Assembly (NCBI GenBank): GCA_015059845.1
Contig: SUZR01000009.1
Span: forward strand, 51,978 to 115,977
Direction of reading: 5' to 3'
Length of the DNA stretch: 64,000 nt
Source of the DNA: Rikenellaceae bacterium
GTDB lineage: Bacteria > Bacteroidota > Bacteroidia > Bacteroidales > Rikenellaceae
A program made the translations under genes and the position numbers. Positions 16,827 through 25,218 of the stretch are shown one piece after another (within the stretch, counting starts at the first letter, position 1; each line of letters opens with the position of its first letter). The notes beneath the pieces are model-generated. The model was not told the origin of the DNA. It worked only from the letters and a program-made list of their open reading frames with translations, and ran no database searches.

Positions 16827-17528
16827 CTACGCATTTACAATCTTCTCATAGCGCTCCATAAACCACGCCATCTGCTCCTCTACGGTCATATAACTGTTAT
16901 CCAGCACCACTGCATCCTCGGCCTGACGCAGCGGCGAGATAGCACGCTCCATATCGGCCTTATCACGCGAGATGACATTTTCGAGAATCTCCTCCATCGT
17001 AACCTTGTCACCCTTAGCCGTCAGCTCGGCATAACGACGCTCGGCACGCACCTTAGGCTCGGCTGTCATAAATATCTTCAGCTCGGCATCGGGGAAGACC
17101 ACCGTACCAATATCGCGGCCATCCATCACAACACCTCTCTCGCGGCCCATCTGCTGCTGCATAGCGACCAGTTTTTCGCGTACCTCGCGGATAGAGCTTA
17201 CGGAGCTTACGCAGTTGCTGACCTCGATAGAACGAATCTTGCCCTCGGCCAGCTCGCCATTGACATAGACATCGCTGGCACCACGCTCGGCATTAAAGCG
17301 GAACGAGATATTCACCTCGGGCAAGAGTGCCACAACGGCCGCCTCATCGACCTTGCCATCCAGGATTGCACCCTGCTCCAGAGCGTAGAGCGTAACGGCA
17401 CGATACATAGCGCCCGTATCAATAAAAATATAACCCAGTCGCGCAGCGATAGCCTTCGCGAAGGTACTCTTGCCACACGACGAGAAGCCGTCGATGGCGA
17501 TAACTATCTTTTGTGTTTGGTTTTTCAT
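16827..17528 (-). CDS. cmk: Cytidylate kinase
   Basis: A 233-residue kinase that phosphorylates CMP and dCMP. The start MKNQTQKIVIAIDGFSSCGK at 17528 is preferred to a longer upstream frame. It contains the P-loop GFSSCGKSTFAKA, the IDTGAMYRAVTLYAL substrate segment, MDGRDIGTVVFPDAELK and the lid RRYAEL. The ATG shares a base with the stop of the LysE-family gene (TAATG), so the two are translationally coupled. The cmk-ispH order is common in Bacteroidales. Confidence 0.95.
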   Translation of the reverse strand: MKNQTQKIVIAIDGFSSCGKSTFAKAIAARLGYIFIDTGAMYRAVTLYALEQGAILDGKVDEAAVVALLPEVNISFRFNAERGASDVYVNGELAEGKIRSIEVSNCVSSVSSIREVREKLVAMQQQMGRERGVVMDGRDIGTVVFPDAELKIFMTAEPKVRAERRYAELTAKGDKVTMEEILENVISRDKADMERAISPLRQAEDAVVLDNSYMTVEEQMAWFMERYEKIVNA

Positions 17529-18190
17529 TATTTGGGAAGAATATCGAAAAAGGTTGAAATAATCGTATAGACGCCCAGCACGCCGATAATCACACCAGCA
17601 ACGTGGTTGATGGTAAGCATATGGCGCGGGCGGAAGCGGCGGCGGAAGTAGTCGATGGTAAAGGTCAGACCCACCCACCACGCAGCGGCACCGGCAAAGA
17701 AGCCGAGGATGGTCATACTGCTACGTACCAGCGAGGCGATATCGCCCTCCGACTGCAGACCCACGTTAAACATCGCGAAGAAGGCCAGCAGGTAGGGAAT
17801 AACCACAACGAAGTTGGCCAGCGTAAAGACAAACATAGAGGAGTAGTCCTGCCAGATGTTTGTCTTGCCGGCGCGGTTCTTACGAATCTGCGGCACGGGG
17901 TTTTGGAAGAATATATATACTCCCACGATGACCACAAATATACCGCCTACGACCTGCAAGATTGCGCTATACTCCTCTATCTGCGCCTGCAACATCGAGT
18001 AGAAGAAGAAGGCGATGATTGCCATCATCATATCGGCCGTAGCCACGCCCAATCCCGAAGCCAGTCCCGAACGCAGATTCTTGCTCAGCGTGCGCTGAAT
18101 ACAGAGTACGGCAACGGGCCCGACGGTAATCGAAGAGGCCAGACCGACACCCATACCTCGCAGGAAAATATCTATTGCACTTACTATCAT
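17528..18190 (-). CDS. LysE-family transporter
   Basis: A 220-residue inner-membrane protein with six hydrophobic segments. The opening MIVSAIDIFLRGMGVGLASSITVGPVAVLC contains the GPVA segment of LysE/RhtB amino-acid exporters. The start at 18190 is chosen over an upstream ATG because the promoter box (18217-18224) leaves that ATG at or before the transcription start. The substrate is unknown. It is the first gene of the ten-gene minus operon that runs through yidD. Confidence 0.85.
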   Translation of the reverse strand: MIVSAIDIFLRGMGVGLASSITVGPVAVLCIQRTLSKNLRSGLASGLGVATADMMMAIIAFFFYSMLQAQIEEYSAILQVVGGIFVVIVGVYIFFQNPVPQIRKNRAGKTNIWQDYSSMFVFTLANFVVVIPYLLAFFAMFNVGLQSEGDIASLVRSSMTILGFFAGAAAWWVGLTFTIDYFRRRFRPRHMLTINHVAGVIIGVLGVYTIISTFFDILPK

Positions 18191-18216
18191 CTTCAAAAAA
18201 ATAGTTATCGAGGGTG

Positions 18217-18224
18217 CAAAGTTA
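18217..18224 (-). promoter_or_regulatory. Promoter of the LysE-to-yidD operon
   Basis: Minus-strand TAACTTTG. The -33 region is T-rich (GTTTT) rather than a clean TTTG. It lies 27 bases ahead of the chosen start codon. Confidence 0.7.
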
Positions 18225-18403
18225 CGCATTTAATATGAAATATTAAAACTTATGCCGACACTTGGTGCGATTATTGCCAAAAGTGGCACTCGTATAGTCA
18301 CAATCAGCACCCGCAAAAGCAAACGGCGAAGTGCACGCGAAAATTGTTGATAATTTATCGAAAACTTTGTCGTGCAGAGCGTATCGCGGGTGATAATAAC
18401 AGC

Positions 18404-18411
18404 TACTTTTG
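18404..18411 (+). promoter_or_regulatory. -7 box of the DUF3467 gene
   Basis: TACTTTTG lies 20 bases ahead of the start codon, so the leader is short. No clear -33 TTTG at standard spacing. Confidence 0.6.
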
Positions 18412-18431
18412 TACAACAAAAATTTGCACGT

Positions 18432-18755
18432 ATGGCAGAGTTTCAGAAACAGGGTCAGGGGATGGAGATACATCTCTCGGACGAGGTTGCACAGGGCAAC
18501 TACTCTAATTTGGCGATTATCGCACACTCTTCGTCGGAGTTCATTATCGACTTCGCGGCAATATTGCCCGGTATGCAGAAGGCGAATGTCAAGAGTCGCG
18601 TGATTCTCACCCCTGAGCACGCCAAGCGTCTGCTGCTCTCGTTGCAGGAGAACATCACACGTTATGAGAGCAACATCGCAAAGATTGAGATTCACAAGCC
18701 GCAGCTCGCCAGCGAGGAGCCTATCCTGAATATGGGCCCGATGGGCAAAGCATAA
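18432..18755 (+). CDS. DUF3467 protein
   Basis: A 107-residue soluble protein starting MAEFQKQGQGMEIHLSDEVA; an upstream in-frame ATG at 18372 precedes the promoter and is rejected. The core GNYSNLAIIAHSSSEFIIDFAAILPG and SRVILTPEHAKRLLLSLQENI is characteristic of DUF3467, a family widespread in bacteria with no settled function. It is a single-gene unit with its own promoter and terminator between the divergent LysE operon and folC. Confidence 0.88.
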   Translation: MAEFQKQGQGMEIHLSDEVAQGNYSNLAIIAHSSSEFIIDFAAILPGMQKANVKSRVILTPEHAKRLLLSLQENITRYESNIAKIEIHKPQLASEEPILNMGPMGKA

Positions 18756-18798
18756 TCTTCCGCCGACAGGCGTCAATATAAGGACAAAATCAGTTGAG

Positions 18799-18836
18799 AT
18801 AAGAGCTGCCACTTGTGTGACGGCTCTTATTGTTTT
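18799..18836 (+). terminator. Terminator after DUF3467
   Basis: Stem ATAAGAGC (18799-18806) / GCTCTTAT (18823-18830), followed by TGTTTT. A moderate T-run. Confidence 0.7.
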
Positions 18837-18840
18837 GAGA

Positions 18841-18876
18841 GGTGTTATAACACTTATAGCACCTATAACACTTATT
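18841..18876. repeat. TATAACAC-type palindromic intergenic repeat
   Basis: Several copies of GTGTTATAA / TTATAACAC-like units in both orientations (TATAACACTTAT, GCACCTATAACACTTAT). A longer, better preserved version is at 50349-50420. Confidence 0.6.
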
Positions 18877-18907
18877 ACGTCAAAAGCCAGACGCCAAAAG
18901 AGCCATT

Positions 18908-20203
18908 TTATACAATTTCTGCAACCACGAAGTTGCTGCCTCCTATAAAAATCATATCCCGCTCGGTGGCCATCTCACGGGCTCGCGCAAGAGCCTGAGC
19001 AACCGTGGAGCATACCTCGCCCTCAAGGCCATAAGTGGCTGCCGTTGCAGCAAGCGCAGCTGCGGGCAGGGCACGCGGCGAGGAGGCCTGCGTGAAGATA
19101 TAATATGCCTTGCGAGGCAGGAGCGGAAGGATGTCGTCAATAGACTTCTCCTTGGCAAAGCCAATGATGCATATCTGCTGCTCATAGTGTTCGGCAAGGC
19201 GGTGCAGCTCGTCTGCCACATATTTGATTCCGTGGGCATTATGACCCGTATCGCACACCGTATATGGACTGTCCGAGAGTCGTTGCCAGCGGCCCGCCAA
19301 CGATGTGGTCTTCGTCACCTCGGCCATACCCTCAACGAAGGCACGGCGGGGGATGGTTATCTGCGTGTGGGTGTCGAGATAGTCGGCCGTAGCGGCAGCC
19401 GTAACCACATTGTGGCACTGGTACTCGCCCACAAGGTCCATATTAATCTCGAAGCGGTATGCATCACGCTGACGACTCAGAACAACGTGCTGATAATCGC
19501 GCTCACGACGATGCTCCACAACCTCGAAAGCCTGCTGGGCATATATCAAACGTGAGTCGAGCTCGGCGGCACGCCCCTCGAAGACGTGGTTATACTGCTC
19601 GCTTGCCTCGCCCAAAACGATGGGGACACGCGGCTTGATGATACCGGCCTTCTCGCCGGCCACCTTCTCTATCGTATCACCGAGCAAGTCGGTGTGTTCC
19701 AGTCCGATATTTGTCACTATGCTCACCTCTGGTGTGATTACGTTTGTTGCATCCAGACGACCACCCAGGCCCGTCTCAATGACAGCCACCTCGACATCGC
19801 TCGCAGCAAAAAAATCGAAGGCCATAGCCGTGGTCATCTCGAAGAACGAGAGGTCCAGCTCGCGCATCTTAGCCTTATGATTTGCTACAAAATCGACCAC
19901 CCCGCGCTCGGAAATCATCTCTCCATCCACGCGCATACGCTCACGGAAATCGCGCAGATGTGGTGAGGTGAACAACCCTACGCGGTAGCCTGCGTGCTGC
20001 AACACCGAGGCCAGCATATGCGACACGGAGCCCTTGCCGTTGGTGCCGGCAACGTGGATTGTATGATAGTTATTCTGCGGGTCGCCGAGATAGTGGCAGA
20101 ATTCACGAATACGCTCTAAGCCAGGCTTATAGGCGTCGGCACCCACCTGCTGAAACGAGGGGGTTGTGGTGAAGAGGTATTCGATGGTTTGAGCGTAGTT
20201 CAT
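18908..20203 (-). CDS. folC: Bifunctional folylpolyglutamate/dihydrofolate synthase
   Basis: A 431-residue Mur-ligase-type enzyme that adds glutamate to folates. The ATP-binding loop is HVAGTNGKGSVSHMLA; LFTSPHLRDFRERMRVDG, GLGGRLDATN and TNIGLEHTDLLG are all family signatures; the C-terminal domain has CDTGHNAHG. Length is normal. It ends close to the DUF3467 terminator (convergent) and starts three bases after lnt, so the two are transcribed together. Confidence 0.95.
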   Translation of the reverse strand: MNYAQTIEYLFTTTPSFQQVGADAYKPGLERIREFCHYLGDPQNNYHTIHVAGTNGKGSVSHMLASVLQHAGYRVGLFTSPHLRDFRERMRVDGEMISERGVVDFVANHKAKMRELDLSFFEMTTAMAFDFFAASDVEVAVIETGLGGRLDATNVITPEVSIVTNIGLEHTDLLGDTIEKVAGEKAGIIKPRVPIVLGEASEQYNHVFEGRAAELDSRLIYAQQAFEVVEHRRERDYQHVVLSRQRDAYRFEINMDLVGEYQCHNVVTAAATADYLDTHTQITIPRRAFVEGMAEVTKTTSLAGRWQRLSDSPYTVCDTGHNAHGIKYVADELHRLAEHYEQQICIIGFAKEKSIDDILPLLPRKAYYIFTQASSPRALPAAALAATAATYGLEGEVCSTVAQALARAREMATERDMIFIGGSNFVVAEIV

Positions 20204-20206
20204 AGC

Positions 20207-21760
20207 TTATACTAAATGATTTTTACGACGTATGCGGTAGGCGACAAAATACAACACGCCCAAGAATGTGAGCAGCAGACCCATACGGCCCAGCCAGTCG
20301 CCATAAGTAACGTATGCCGTTGTGCGGCTGCCAACCTCCACATCTGCGCTCAGCACGCCACGCTTATCCCAATCCAGACGCTGCTCCACATCGCCACGCG
20401 AGGTAATAAATCCCGACACGCCCGTATTGGCACTACGTGCTACGGCACGGCGTGTCTCGATGGCACGCAGACGGCAGAAGTCGAACAGTCGCTTATGCCC
20501 AGGAGTATTACCCCACCAGCCGTCGTTCGACATCACAAGCATCACCTCGGCACCCTCGCGCACGAAGCGGGCGAAACAGTCGCCATATAGGCCCTCATAG
20601 CAGATAGCAGGGCCAGCCTTCACACCACCCTTCTCAAATACGGTGGGCTTGTCGTTGCGGCCCAACTGACCTGTGACACCGCCCAAATTAATCAGCTCGC
20701 TCAGGCTCTTGAACCACCACGGCATAGTCTCCACGCCCACAACGAGGCGCATCTTGTGGTGTACATCCCCCGCGCCATCGCCATTGATGGCTATGGCCGA
20801 GTTATAGATATCGAAATAACCACCCACATTTCCACGCGCCGTAGAGGATGGTTTCTGGCCATAATCGTACTCCTTCATCGTCGATGCACCCACCGCAACC
20901 ATCACCTGCGGGCGATGCTGCGTAAGAATCGTATCAACAATCTGCACCGCAATATCACTCTGCGGCTCGTCGTCATCCACCATATTGGGCAGAGCCGTCT
21001 CGGGCAGAACGATAATCTTCGCGTCGGCAGGGGTCTGCGATATCAAATCGACAATATTCTGCATCTGTCGCGTGGCCGTATTATTGAACTTCTCATCGTA
21101 GCAATCCACATTGGGTTGCAGCACGGCGACCTTCACGCGCTCACTCTGCGGCTCGTAGCTCCAATAAATCACCAGCGACACCACAACGGGCAACAGTGCC
21201 ACCACGCCAGCACGCACCGCAGGCCACTTGGCTCTCTGCTTAAGAGCCTCAAAGATAGCGATATTGCTCAGCAGCACCCACAACGTGCCGCCCAGCACAC
21301 CCGTATATTCATACCACTGCACCGCCCACGTAGAGCCCGAGAAGCCGTTACCCAGCGCCAGCCACGGGAACGAAAGCACCTCAGTGTGGATATAGAGATA
21401 CTCGGTAGCCAGCCACGCCGCAACTAAAATTGTGTAGGCCACCGACTTGGGGGCACGCTTAGAGATGTAGTGGTAGAGCATAAAGGCCACTATATTCCAG
21501 AACGTGGAGATGATGGTTGCTGCGATAGGGCCGATGGGTGTTGCAATCCATATCCACCACACCGTAGCCACATTCCACAACACAAAGGTGAGTGACGCCC
21601 ACCCAGCCATACGCCACCAATCGCGCGCAGAAGAGGAGTAGCCATCGCTGATATATAGCAGCGGAACAAGTGCCACAAGAAGAGTGAAACCGCTCGCACC
21701 CAGCCATCCCACCGAGAGCAGAACGACCGAGGCGAGAATATATAGTAGTTTTCGTTGCAT
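20207..21760 (-). CDS. lnt: Apolipoprotein N-acyltransferase
   Basis: A 517-residue inner-membrane enzyme that N-acylates lipoproteins, the last step of their maturation. The start MQRKLLYILASVVLL at 21760 follows a promoter; the longer frame reaches upstream of it. Eight or so hydrophobic helices (1-200) precede a nitrilase-like periplasmic domain with the E-K-C triad: KIIVLPETALPN, HHKMRLVVGVE and GPAICYEGLYGD. It is needed by the many lipoproteins of this window. Downstream partner: folC. Confidence 0.94.
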   Translation of the reverse strand: MQRKLLYILASVVLLSVGWLGASGFTLLVALVPLLYISDGYSSSARDWWRMAGWASLTFVLWNVATVWWIWIATPIGPIAATIISTFWNIVAFMLYHYISKRAPKSVAYTILVAAWLATEYLYIHTEVLSFPWLALGNGFSGSTWAVQWYEYTGVLGGTLWVLLSNIAIFEALKQRAKWPAVRAGVVALLPVVVSLVIYWSYEPQSERVKVAVLQPNVDCYDEKFNNTATRQMQNIVDLISQTPADAKIIVLPETALPNMVDDDEPQSDIAVQIVDTILTQHRPQVMVAVGASTMKEYDYGQKPSSTARGNVGGYFDIYNSAIAINGDGAGDVHHKMRLVVGVETMPWWFKSLSELINLGGVTGQLGRNDKPTVFEKGGVKAGPAICYEGLYGDCFARFVREGAEVMLVMSNDGWWGNTPGHKRLFDFCRLRAIETRRAVARSANTGVSGFITSRGDVEQRLDWDKRGVLSADVEVGSRTTAYVTYGDWLGRMGLLLTFLGVLYFVAYRIRRKNHLV

Positions 21761-21777
21761 AAGGCAAAATATTTCTG

Positions 21778-21808
21778 CAAATATACTTAAACACGCGCGA
21801 AGCACAAA
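21778..21808 (-). promoter_or_regulatory. lnt-folC promoter
   Basis: Minus strand TTTG, 19 bases, TATATTTG. The 38 or so bases around it closely resemble the cdd promoter at 26095-26130 (AAAATTTTGT, CGCGCG in the spacer, AGTATATTTGCAG). Confidence 0.85.
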
Positions 21809-21816
21809 ATTTTTAT

Positions 21817-21848
21817 TTTGCGATTCACAAAACACTTTTTTATATTTG
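21817..21848 (+). promoter_or_regulatory. Promoter of the sugar kinase gene
   Basis: TTTG (21817-21820), 20 bases, TATATTTG (21841-21848). Divergent from the lnt promoter, with the two -33 boxes only a few bases apart. Confidence 0.85.
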
Positions 21849-21887
21849 TAGAAGAAAAGAGTATTTACCGCTTAAAACATATCAAGT

Positions 21888-22781
21888 ATGAGCCAATCAC
21901 AAGAGAATTACATCGTCGGCATAGGCGAGGCGTTGTGGGATATGCTTCCCGAGGGCCGCAAGATAGGCGGTGCGCCAGCCAATTTCACCTATCACGTTTC
22001 GCAGTTCGGACTCGACGCCGTGGCCGTAAGTGCCGTGGGTGATGATGCGCTGGGCGAGGAGATACGCCAGACATTCGCCGAGAAGGAGTTGCAGACTCAC
22101 ATTGCGACCGTGCCCTACCCCACAGGTACTGTGGAGGTTACGCTCGATGGCAAGGGCATCCCGCACTACGACATCTGCGAGGGTGTGGCCTGGGACAACA
22201 TCCCCTTCACGGCAGAGCTTGAGGCGCTGGCTCACAACACCATAGCCGTATGTTACGGCACGCTGGCACAGCGCAACTCTGTATCGCGCCAGACCATAGA
22301 GTCCTTCATCGAGGCTATGCCAGCCGAGGGTATAAAGATTTGCGATATAAATCTGCGTGGCACATTCTATAACAAGGAGGTTATCGAGTCCTCAATGCGC
22401 AAGTGCGACATTCTGAAAATCAACGATGAGGAGATTGTCGAGGTGTGCCGATTGTTAGGCATTGAGTTCACTGCGCAGCGCAGCGCAGCGCTCTGTCTGA
22501 TGGAGCGTTACGAGATTGATATGCTGATTCTTACGTGCGGCACCGAGGGTAGCTACATCTTCTGTATGGATGGCACCGAATCGTTCCTGCCCACGCCGAA
22601 GGTTGCGGTGGCCGACACGGTGGGTGCGGGCGACTCGTTTACGGGTGCATTTATCGCCGCGCTGCTGATGGGCAAGGAGGTGAAGAAGGCGCACGCGCTG
22701 GCCGTAGAGGTGTCGGCATACGTCTGCACGCAGAATGGAGCAATGCCCGAGCTACCCGAAAAAATCATTGATAAATTGTAG
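21888..22781 (+). CDS. PfkB-family sugar kinase, fructokinase-like
   Basis: A 297-residue ribokinase-type kinase. The opening YIVGIGEALWDMLPEGRKIGGAPANF with the GGAPAN substrate loop and the ATP/anion-hole motif DTVGAGDSFTGAFIAAL near the C-terminus define the family. The first part (GEALWDMLPEG) is typical of fructokinases, but the sugar specificity cannot be decided from sequence alone. It shares its transcript with the exported deformylase, which starts three bases later. The stretch GCGCAGCGCAGCGCAGCGC near 22475 is a small in-frame tandem repeat. Confidence 0.88.
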   Translation: MSQSQENYIVGIGEALWDMLPEGRKIGGAPANFTYHVSQFGLDAVAVSAVGDDALGEEIRQTFAEKELQTHIATVPYPTGTVEVTLDGKGIPHYDICEGVAWDNIPFTAELEALAHNTIAVCYGTLAQRNSVSRQTIESFIEAMPAEGIKICDINLRGTFYNKEVIESSMRKCDILKINDEEIVEVCRLLGIEFTAQRSAALCLMERYEIDMLILTCGTEGSYIFCMDGTESFLPTPKVAVADTVGAGDSFTGAFIAALLMGKEVKKAHALAVEVSAYVCTQNGAMPELPEKIIDKL

Positions 22782-22783
22782 AG

Positions 22784-23371
22784 ATGAAAAAGTATTTATA
22801 CCTCATATTTTTAACCCTCACGATGGCAAGCTGCAACAGACATTTCACCCCCAACGAGCAGGCTACGATACGCGCTGGAGAGGGGGATATAATGTACGTG
22901 CTGAGTGTTGCCGAGGCGGACGACTCGTTGCGTCTGCGTGAGAAGTGTCTGCCCGTGAGCGAGCAGATGCTTCATAGTGAGGATTATGCCCTGCTGCGCC
23001 GCCGTATGCTGGCCACGGTGCAAAATCCTGAGAATGAGGGTGTCGGCATTGCCGCCCCACAAGTGGGCATAAGCCGCCGTATGGTTGCCGTGCAGCGTTT
23101 CGATAAGGAGGGCGAGCCATTTGAGTTCTTCCTCAACCCCGAGATTGTGGAGTTTATCGGCGAGAAGAAGGATGGCGGCGAGGGCTGCCTCTCCGTTCCT
23201 GAGATTTATGGTAATGTGGAGCGCTGGCAACACATCCGCCTACGCTACCGCGACGAACAGTTTGTCGAGCGCGAGGAGGAGGTCGAGGGCTTCACGGCCG
23301 TAATCTTCCAGCACGAGCTGGACCACCTGGATGGCAAGCTCTTTATCGATTATCTCAATAACGTGGAGTAG
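22784..23371 (+). CDS. def: Peptide deformylase with a lipoprotein signal peptide
   Basis: A 195-residue protein. The catalytic region is a complete deformylase: motif I GVGIAAPQVG (86-95), motif II EGCLSVPE with metal ligand Cys135, motif III HELDHLDG (His177, Glu178, His181). It should remove formyl groups from N-formylmethionine. What is odd is the N-terminus: MKKYLYLIFLTLTMASC, a clear lipoprotein signal with Cys17, then about 65 residues before the core. Deformylase normally acts on nascent chains in the cytoplasm, so this one is probably periplasmic or surface-exposed. An internal start giving a cytoplasmic form (Met37) is possible. Co-transcribed with the sugar kinase. Confidence 0.88.
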   Translation: MKKYLYLIFLTLTMASCNRHFTPNEQATIRAGEGDIMYVLSVAEADDSLRLREKCLPVSEQMLHSEDYALLRRRMLATVQNPENEGVGIAAPQVGISRRMVAVQRFDKEGEPFEFFLNPEIVEFIGEKKDGGEGCLSVPEIYGNVERWQHIRLRYRDEQFVEREEEVEGFTAVIFQHELDHLDGKLFIDYLNNVE

Positions 23372-23373
23372 CT

Positions 23374-24630
23374 CTATCTGAGCGTAAAGCGCAAGCCGAG
23401 GTTAAGGTTGAAGTTGAGCGGCTGCTCGCCATAGATGGTCTGCACCGCACTGCCATTATCAAACCAATAACCCACGCCCGGCTCAACATAGAGGCCCACC
23501 AGCGGCGAGAGGTTTACCTGCGCACCCGCCGAGGCCATTACGGAGAATTGCAACTCATCGACCATCAGGTCGCGGCGTTGCGATTTTTCATTTTTGCCGT
23601 TTATCGTGTAGGTAGTCTTGACGCTTCCCGACACGCACTTCTCCAACATAGCACCTGCCGAGAGATAGACCACAAAGCGTTTGTTCGACCAGAGGTTATA
23701 CACACCGCTTACGGGCAGACCGAGGTAGTGCAGCGACTGTCTGTCGGTCGAATAGTTGCTCGTGTGTCCCATCTGCGAGCGCGAGTGTAGCATCGAATAG
23801 ACGACACCACTCTCCACAGCCCAGCGGTCAGTAATATGGTATCGCAGCGTGAAACCAAACTTCACGGGTTGGCTATGGTGTATATCCGTTTGCAGCGACT
23901 CCTTGCTATCGTAGAGTAACATATCGCCTCCCGTGCCCGCCGCAAGCAGGCTACTGCTCTTATCCCCAAACAGAGAGGAGTTCACCTGAAACACCTGCTG
24001 CGTGCCGTGTGCTGTATAACCGGCCGCCGAGCCCGATGCAAAAACATTGGCCGAGAGGCGTGAGGTGGTGCGCTTCTCGCTCGGCTGCAACATAGCGTAA
24101 TAATTATTTCTCTGGCGCTCCGTCGTTACGCGTTTTTCCGCAGGCTTTGAGGGCTTCTCTTCTGCGGGTTGTGTGTTTTCTTCTTTGGTGAGTTGCGTTT
24201 CTTTCTCCTCGACATATGCAGGCAATAACTCAGCTGAAGCCTGCTCCGAGGGTTGCTCCACTGTAACTTGCTTTACGAGCTGCGCGGCTCTTTTCTGCGA
24301 GGTTGCCTGTGCGAGTTCTGCAACGGGCGGCAGCTCCTCGGTCGGCACCTCCGCCAATACTTCGTTCTGCTCGGCTGAAAATACTCGCTCCACCTCGGCC
24401 ATCAGCTCCTCCTCAGACTGCAACGGTCTATCCAACAACAGATAACCTCCTGCCACAACAGCTACAGCCGCCGCCACAGCCGCCCATCGGCGCCAGCCTC
24501 TCAGGGGCACGACAGAAGCAGGCTGCGATGCGGGCATCGCCTCCATTATCTGCTCGAAAAGAGCCTCGGGCGCAGGGGACTCATACTCGGCCATACGCTC
24601 GCGCAGGTCATCACTCCATCGGCTATTCAT
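23374..24630 (-). CDS. Protein with anti-sigma-like N-terminus and outer-membrane beta-barrel C-terminus
   Basis: 418 residues. Residues 1-45 are acidic and soluble, like the cytoplasmic part of an anti-sigma factor. A single hydrophobic segment (about 47-67, RWAAVAAAVAVVAGGYLLL) is followed by about 130 low-complexity Glu/Pro/Lys residues long enough to span a periplasm. The last 190 residues alternate hydrophobic and polar strands (FGFTLRYHITDRWAVESGVVYSM, LNFNLNLGLRFTLR) and end in an aromatic-containing strand, as in outer-membrane barrels. The start overlaps the preceding sigma gene by eight bases. This suggests a trans-envelope sensor that controls its own sigma factor; the function is inferred. 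Confidence 0.78.
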   Translation of the reverse strand: MNSRWSDDLRERMAEYESPAPEALFEQIMEAMPASQPASVVPLRGWRRWAAVAAAVAVVAGGYLLLDRPLQSEEELMAEVERVFSAEQNEVLAEVPTEELPPVAELAQATSQKRAAQLVKQVTVEQPSEQASAELLPAYVEEKETQLTKEENTQPAEEKPSKPAEKRVTTERQRNNYYAMLQPSEKRTTSRLSANVFASGSAAGYTAHGTQQVFQVNSSLFGDKSSSLLAAGTGGDMLLYDSKESLQTDIHHSQPVKFGFTLRYHITDRWAVESGVVYSMLHSRSQMGHTSNYSTDRQSLHYLGLPVSGVYNLWSNKRFVVYLSAGAMLEKCVSGSVKTTYTINGKNEKSQRRDLMVDELQFSVMASAGAQVNLSPLVGLYVEPGVGYWFDNGSAVQTIYGEQPLNFNLNLGLRFTLR

Positions 24631-25183
24631 AGGTTAATCTGTTATTTGTTTTATACTCATTTATTTTTCTTGCCAAAATCGCTTTGGCGCGGTGCAGCTG
24701 CGAAGCGGAAGAGCTCTCGCCTATGCCCAGCAGCGAGGCAATCTCGCGGTGGCTGCGCTGCTCGAAGACGTAGAGGTTAAAGACGGCGCGGTAGCCGGGT
24801 GGCAGTTCGCGTATCATTCGATGTATAACCTCTATTGGTATCTGCCCCACGTCGGGCTCCTCCTCGATAGGCAGCGTGAGCGACTCGATGGGCAAGGTCG
24901 CTATCGCACCCCGCAGATGGTCCAGAGCCACATTCACCACGATGCGTGTCATCCACGCCCGAAGCGAGCCAGCGCCGCGATACTCGAACGAGGAGATAGA
25001 TGTAAAGATACGCACAAAACTCTCCTGCAACACATCGCGCAACGTATCGTCATCCACATAACGTCCGCCCACAGCCGTCAGGTAACGTATATGACGGTCG
25101 TAGAGCTCCCTCATCGCCGCACTGTCACGACGCTGAACAAGCTCTACAATTTGGGTTTCGTCTATGTTTTTGAGGTGAGGCAT
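24623..25183 (-). CDS. ECF-type RNA polymerase sigma factor
   Basis: A 186-residue sigma factor. Region 2 is seen as ELYDRHIRYLTAVGGRYVDDDTLRDVLQESFVRIFTSISSF, and region 4 as LPPGYRAVFNLYVFEQRSHREIASLLGIGESSSASQLHRA, with a helix-turn-helix. It lies between the NigD-like gene (35 bases upstream) and the anti-sigma/barrel gene (overlapping). The usual logic of such pairs is that the next gene holds the sigma factor inactive until an envelope signal. Confidence 0.92.
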   Translation of the reverse strand: MPHLKNIDETQIVELVQRRDSAAMRELYDRHIRYLTAVGGRYVDDDTLRDVLQESFVRIFTSISSFEYRGAGSLRAWMTRIVVNVALDHLRGAIATLPIESLTLPIEEEPDVGQIPIEVIHRMIRELPPGYRAVFNLYVFEQRSHREIASLLGIGESSSASQLHRAKAILARKINEYKTNNRLTYE

Positions 25184-25218
25184 AATGTTTTGTGCGCGGG
25201 CTTACGCGACAAAGAGTG

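Noticed and set aside
15846..17570. 574-codon plus-strand frame opposite ispH and cmk
   Set aside because: It is a His/Leu/Arg-rich antisense shadow covering two well-identified genes on the other strand; no plausible promoter.
21761..21835. Extended N-terminus of Lnt
   Set aside because: It runs through the promoter boxes at 21778-21808, and the extra residues break the usual membrane start.
22470..22495. GCGCA tandem repeat in the sugar kinase as a phase-variation switch
   Set aside because: Only about three units, and the frame is intact; nothing suggests switching.
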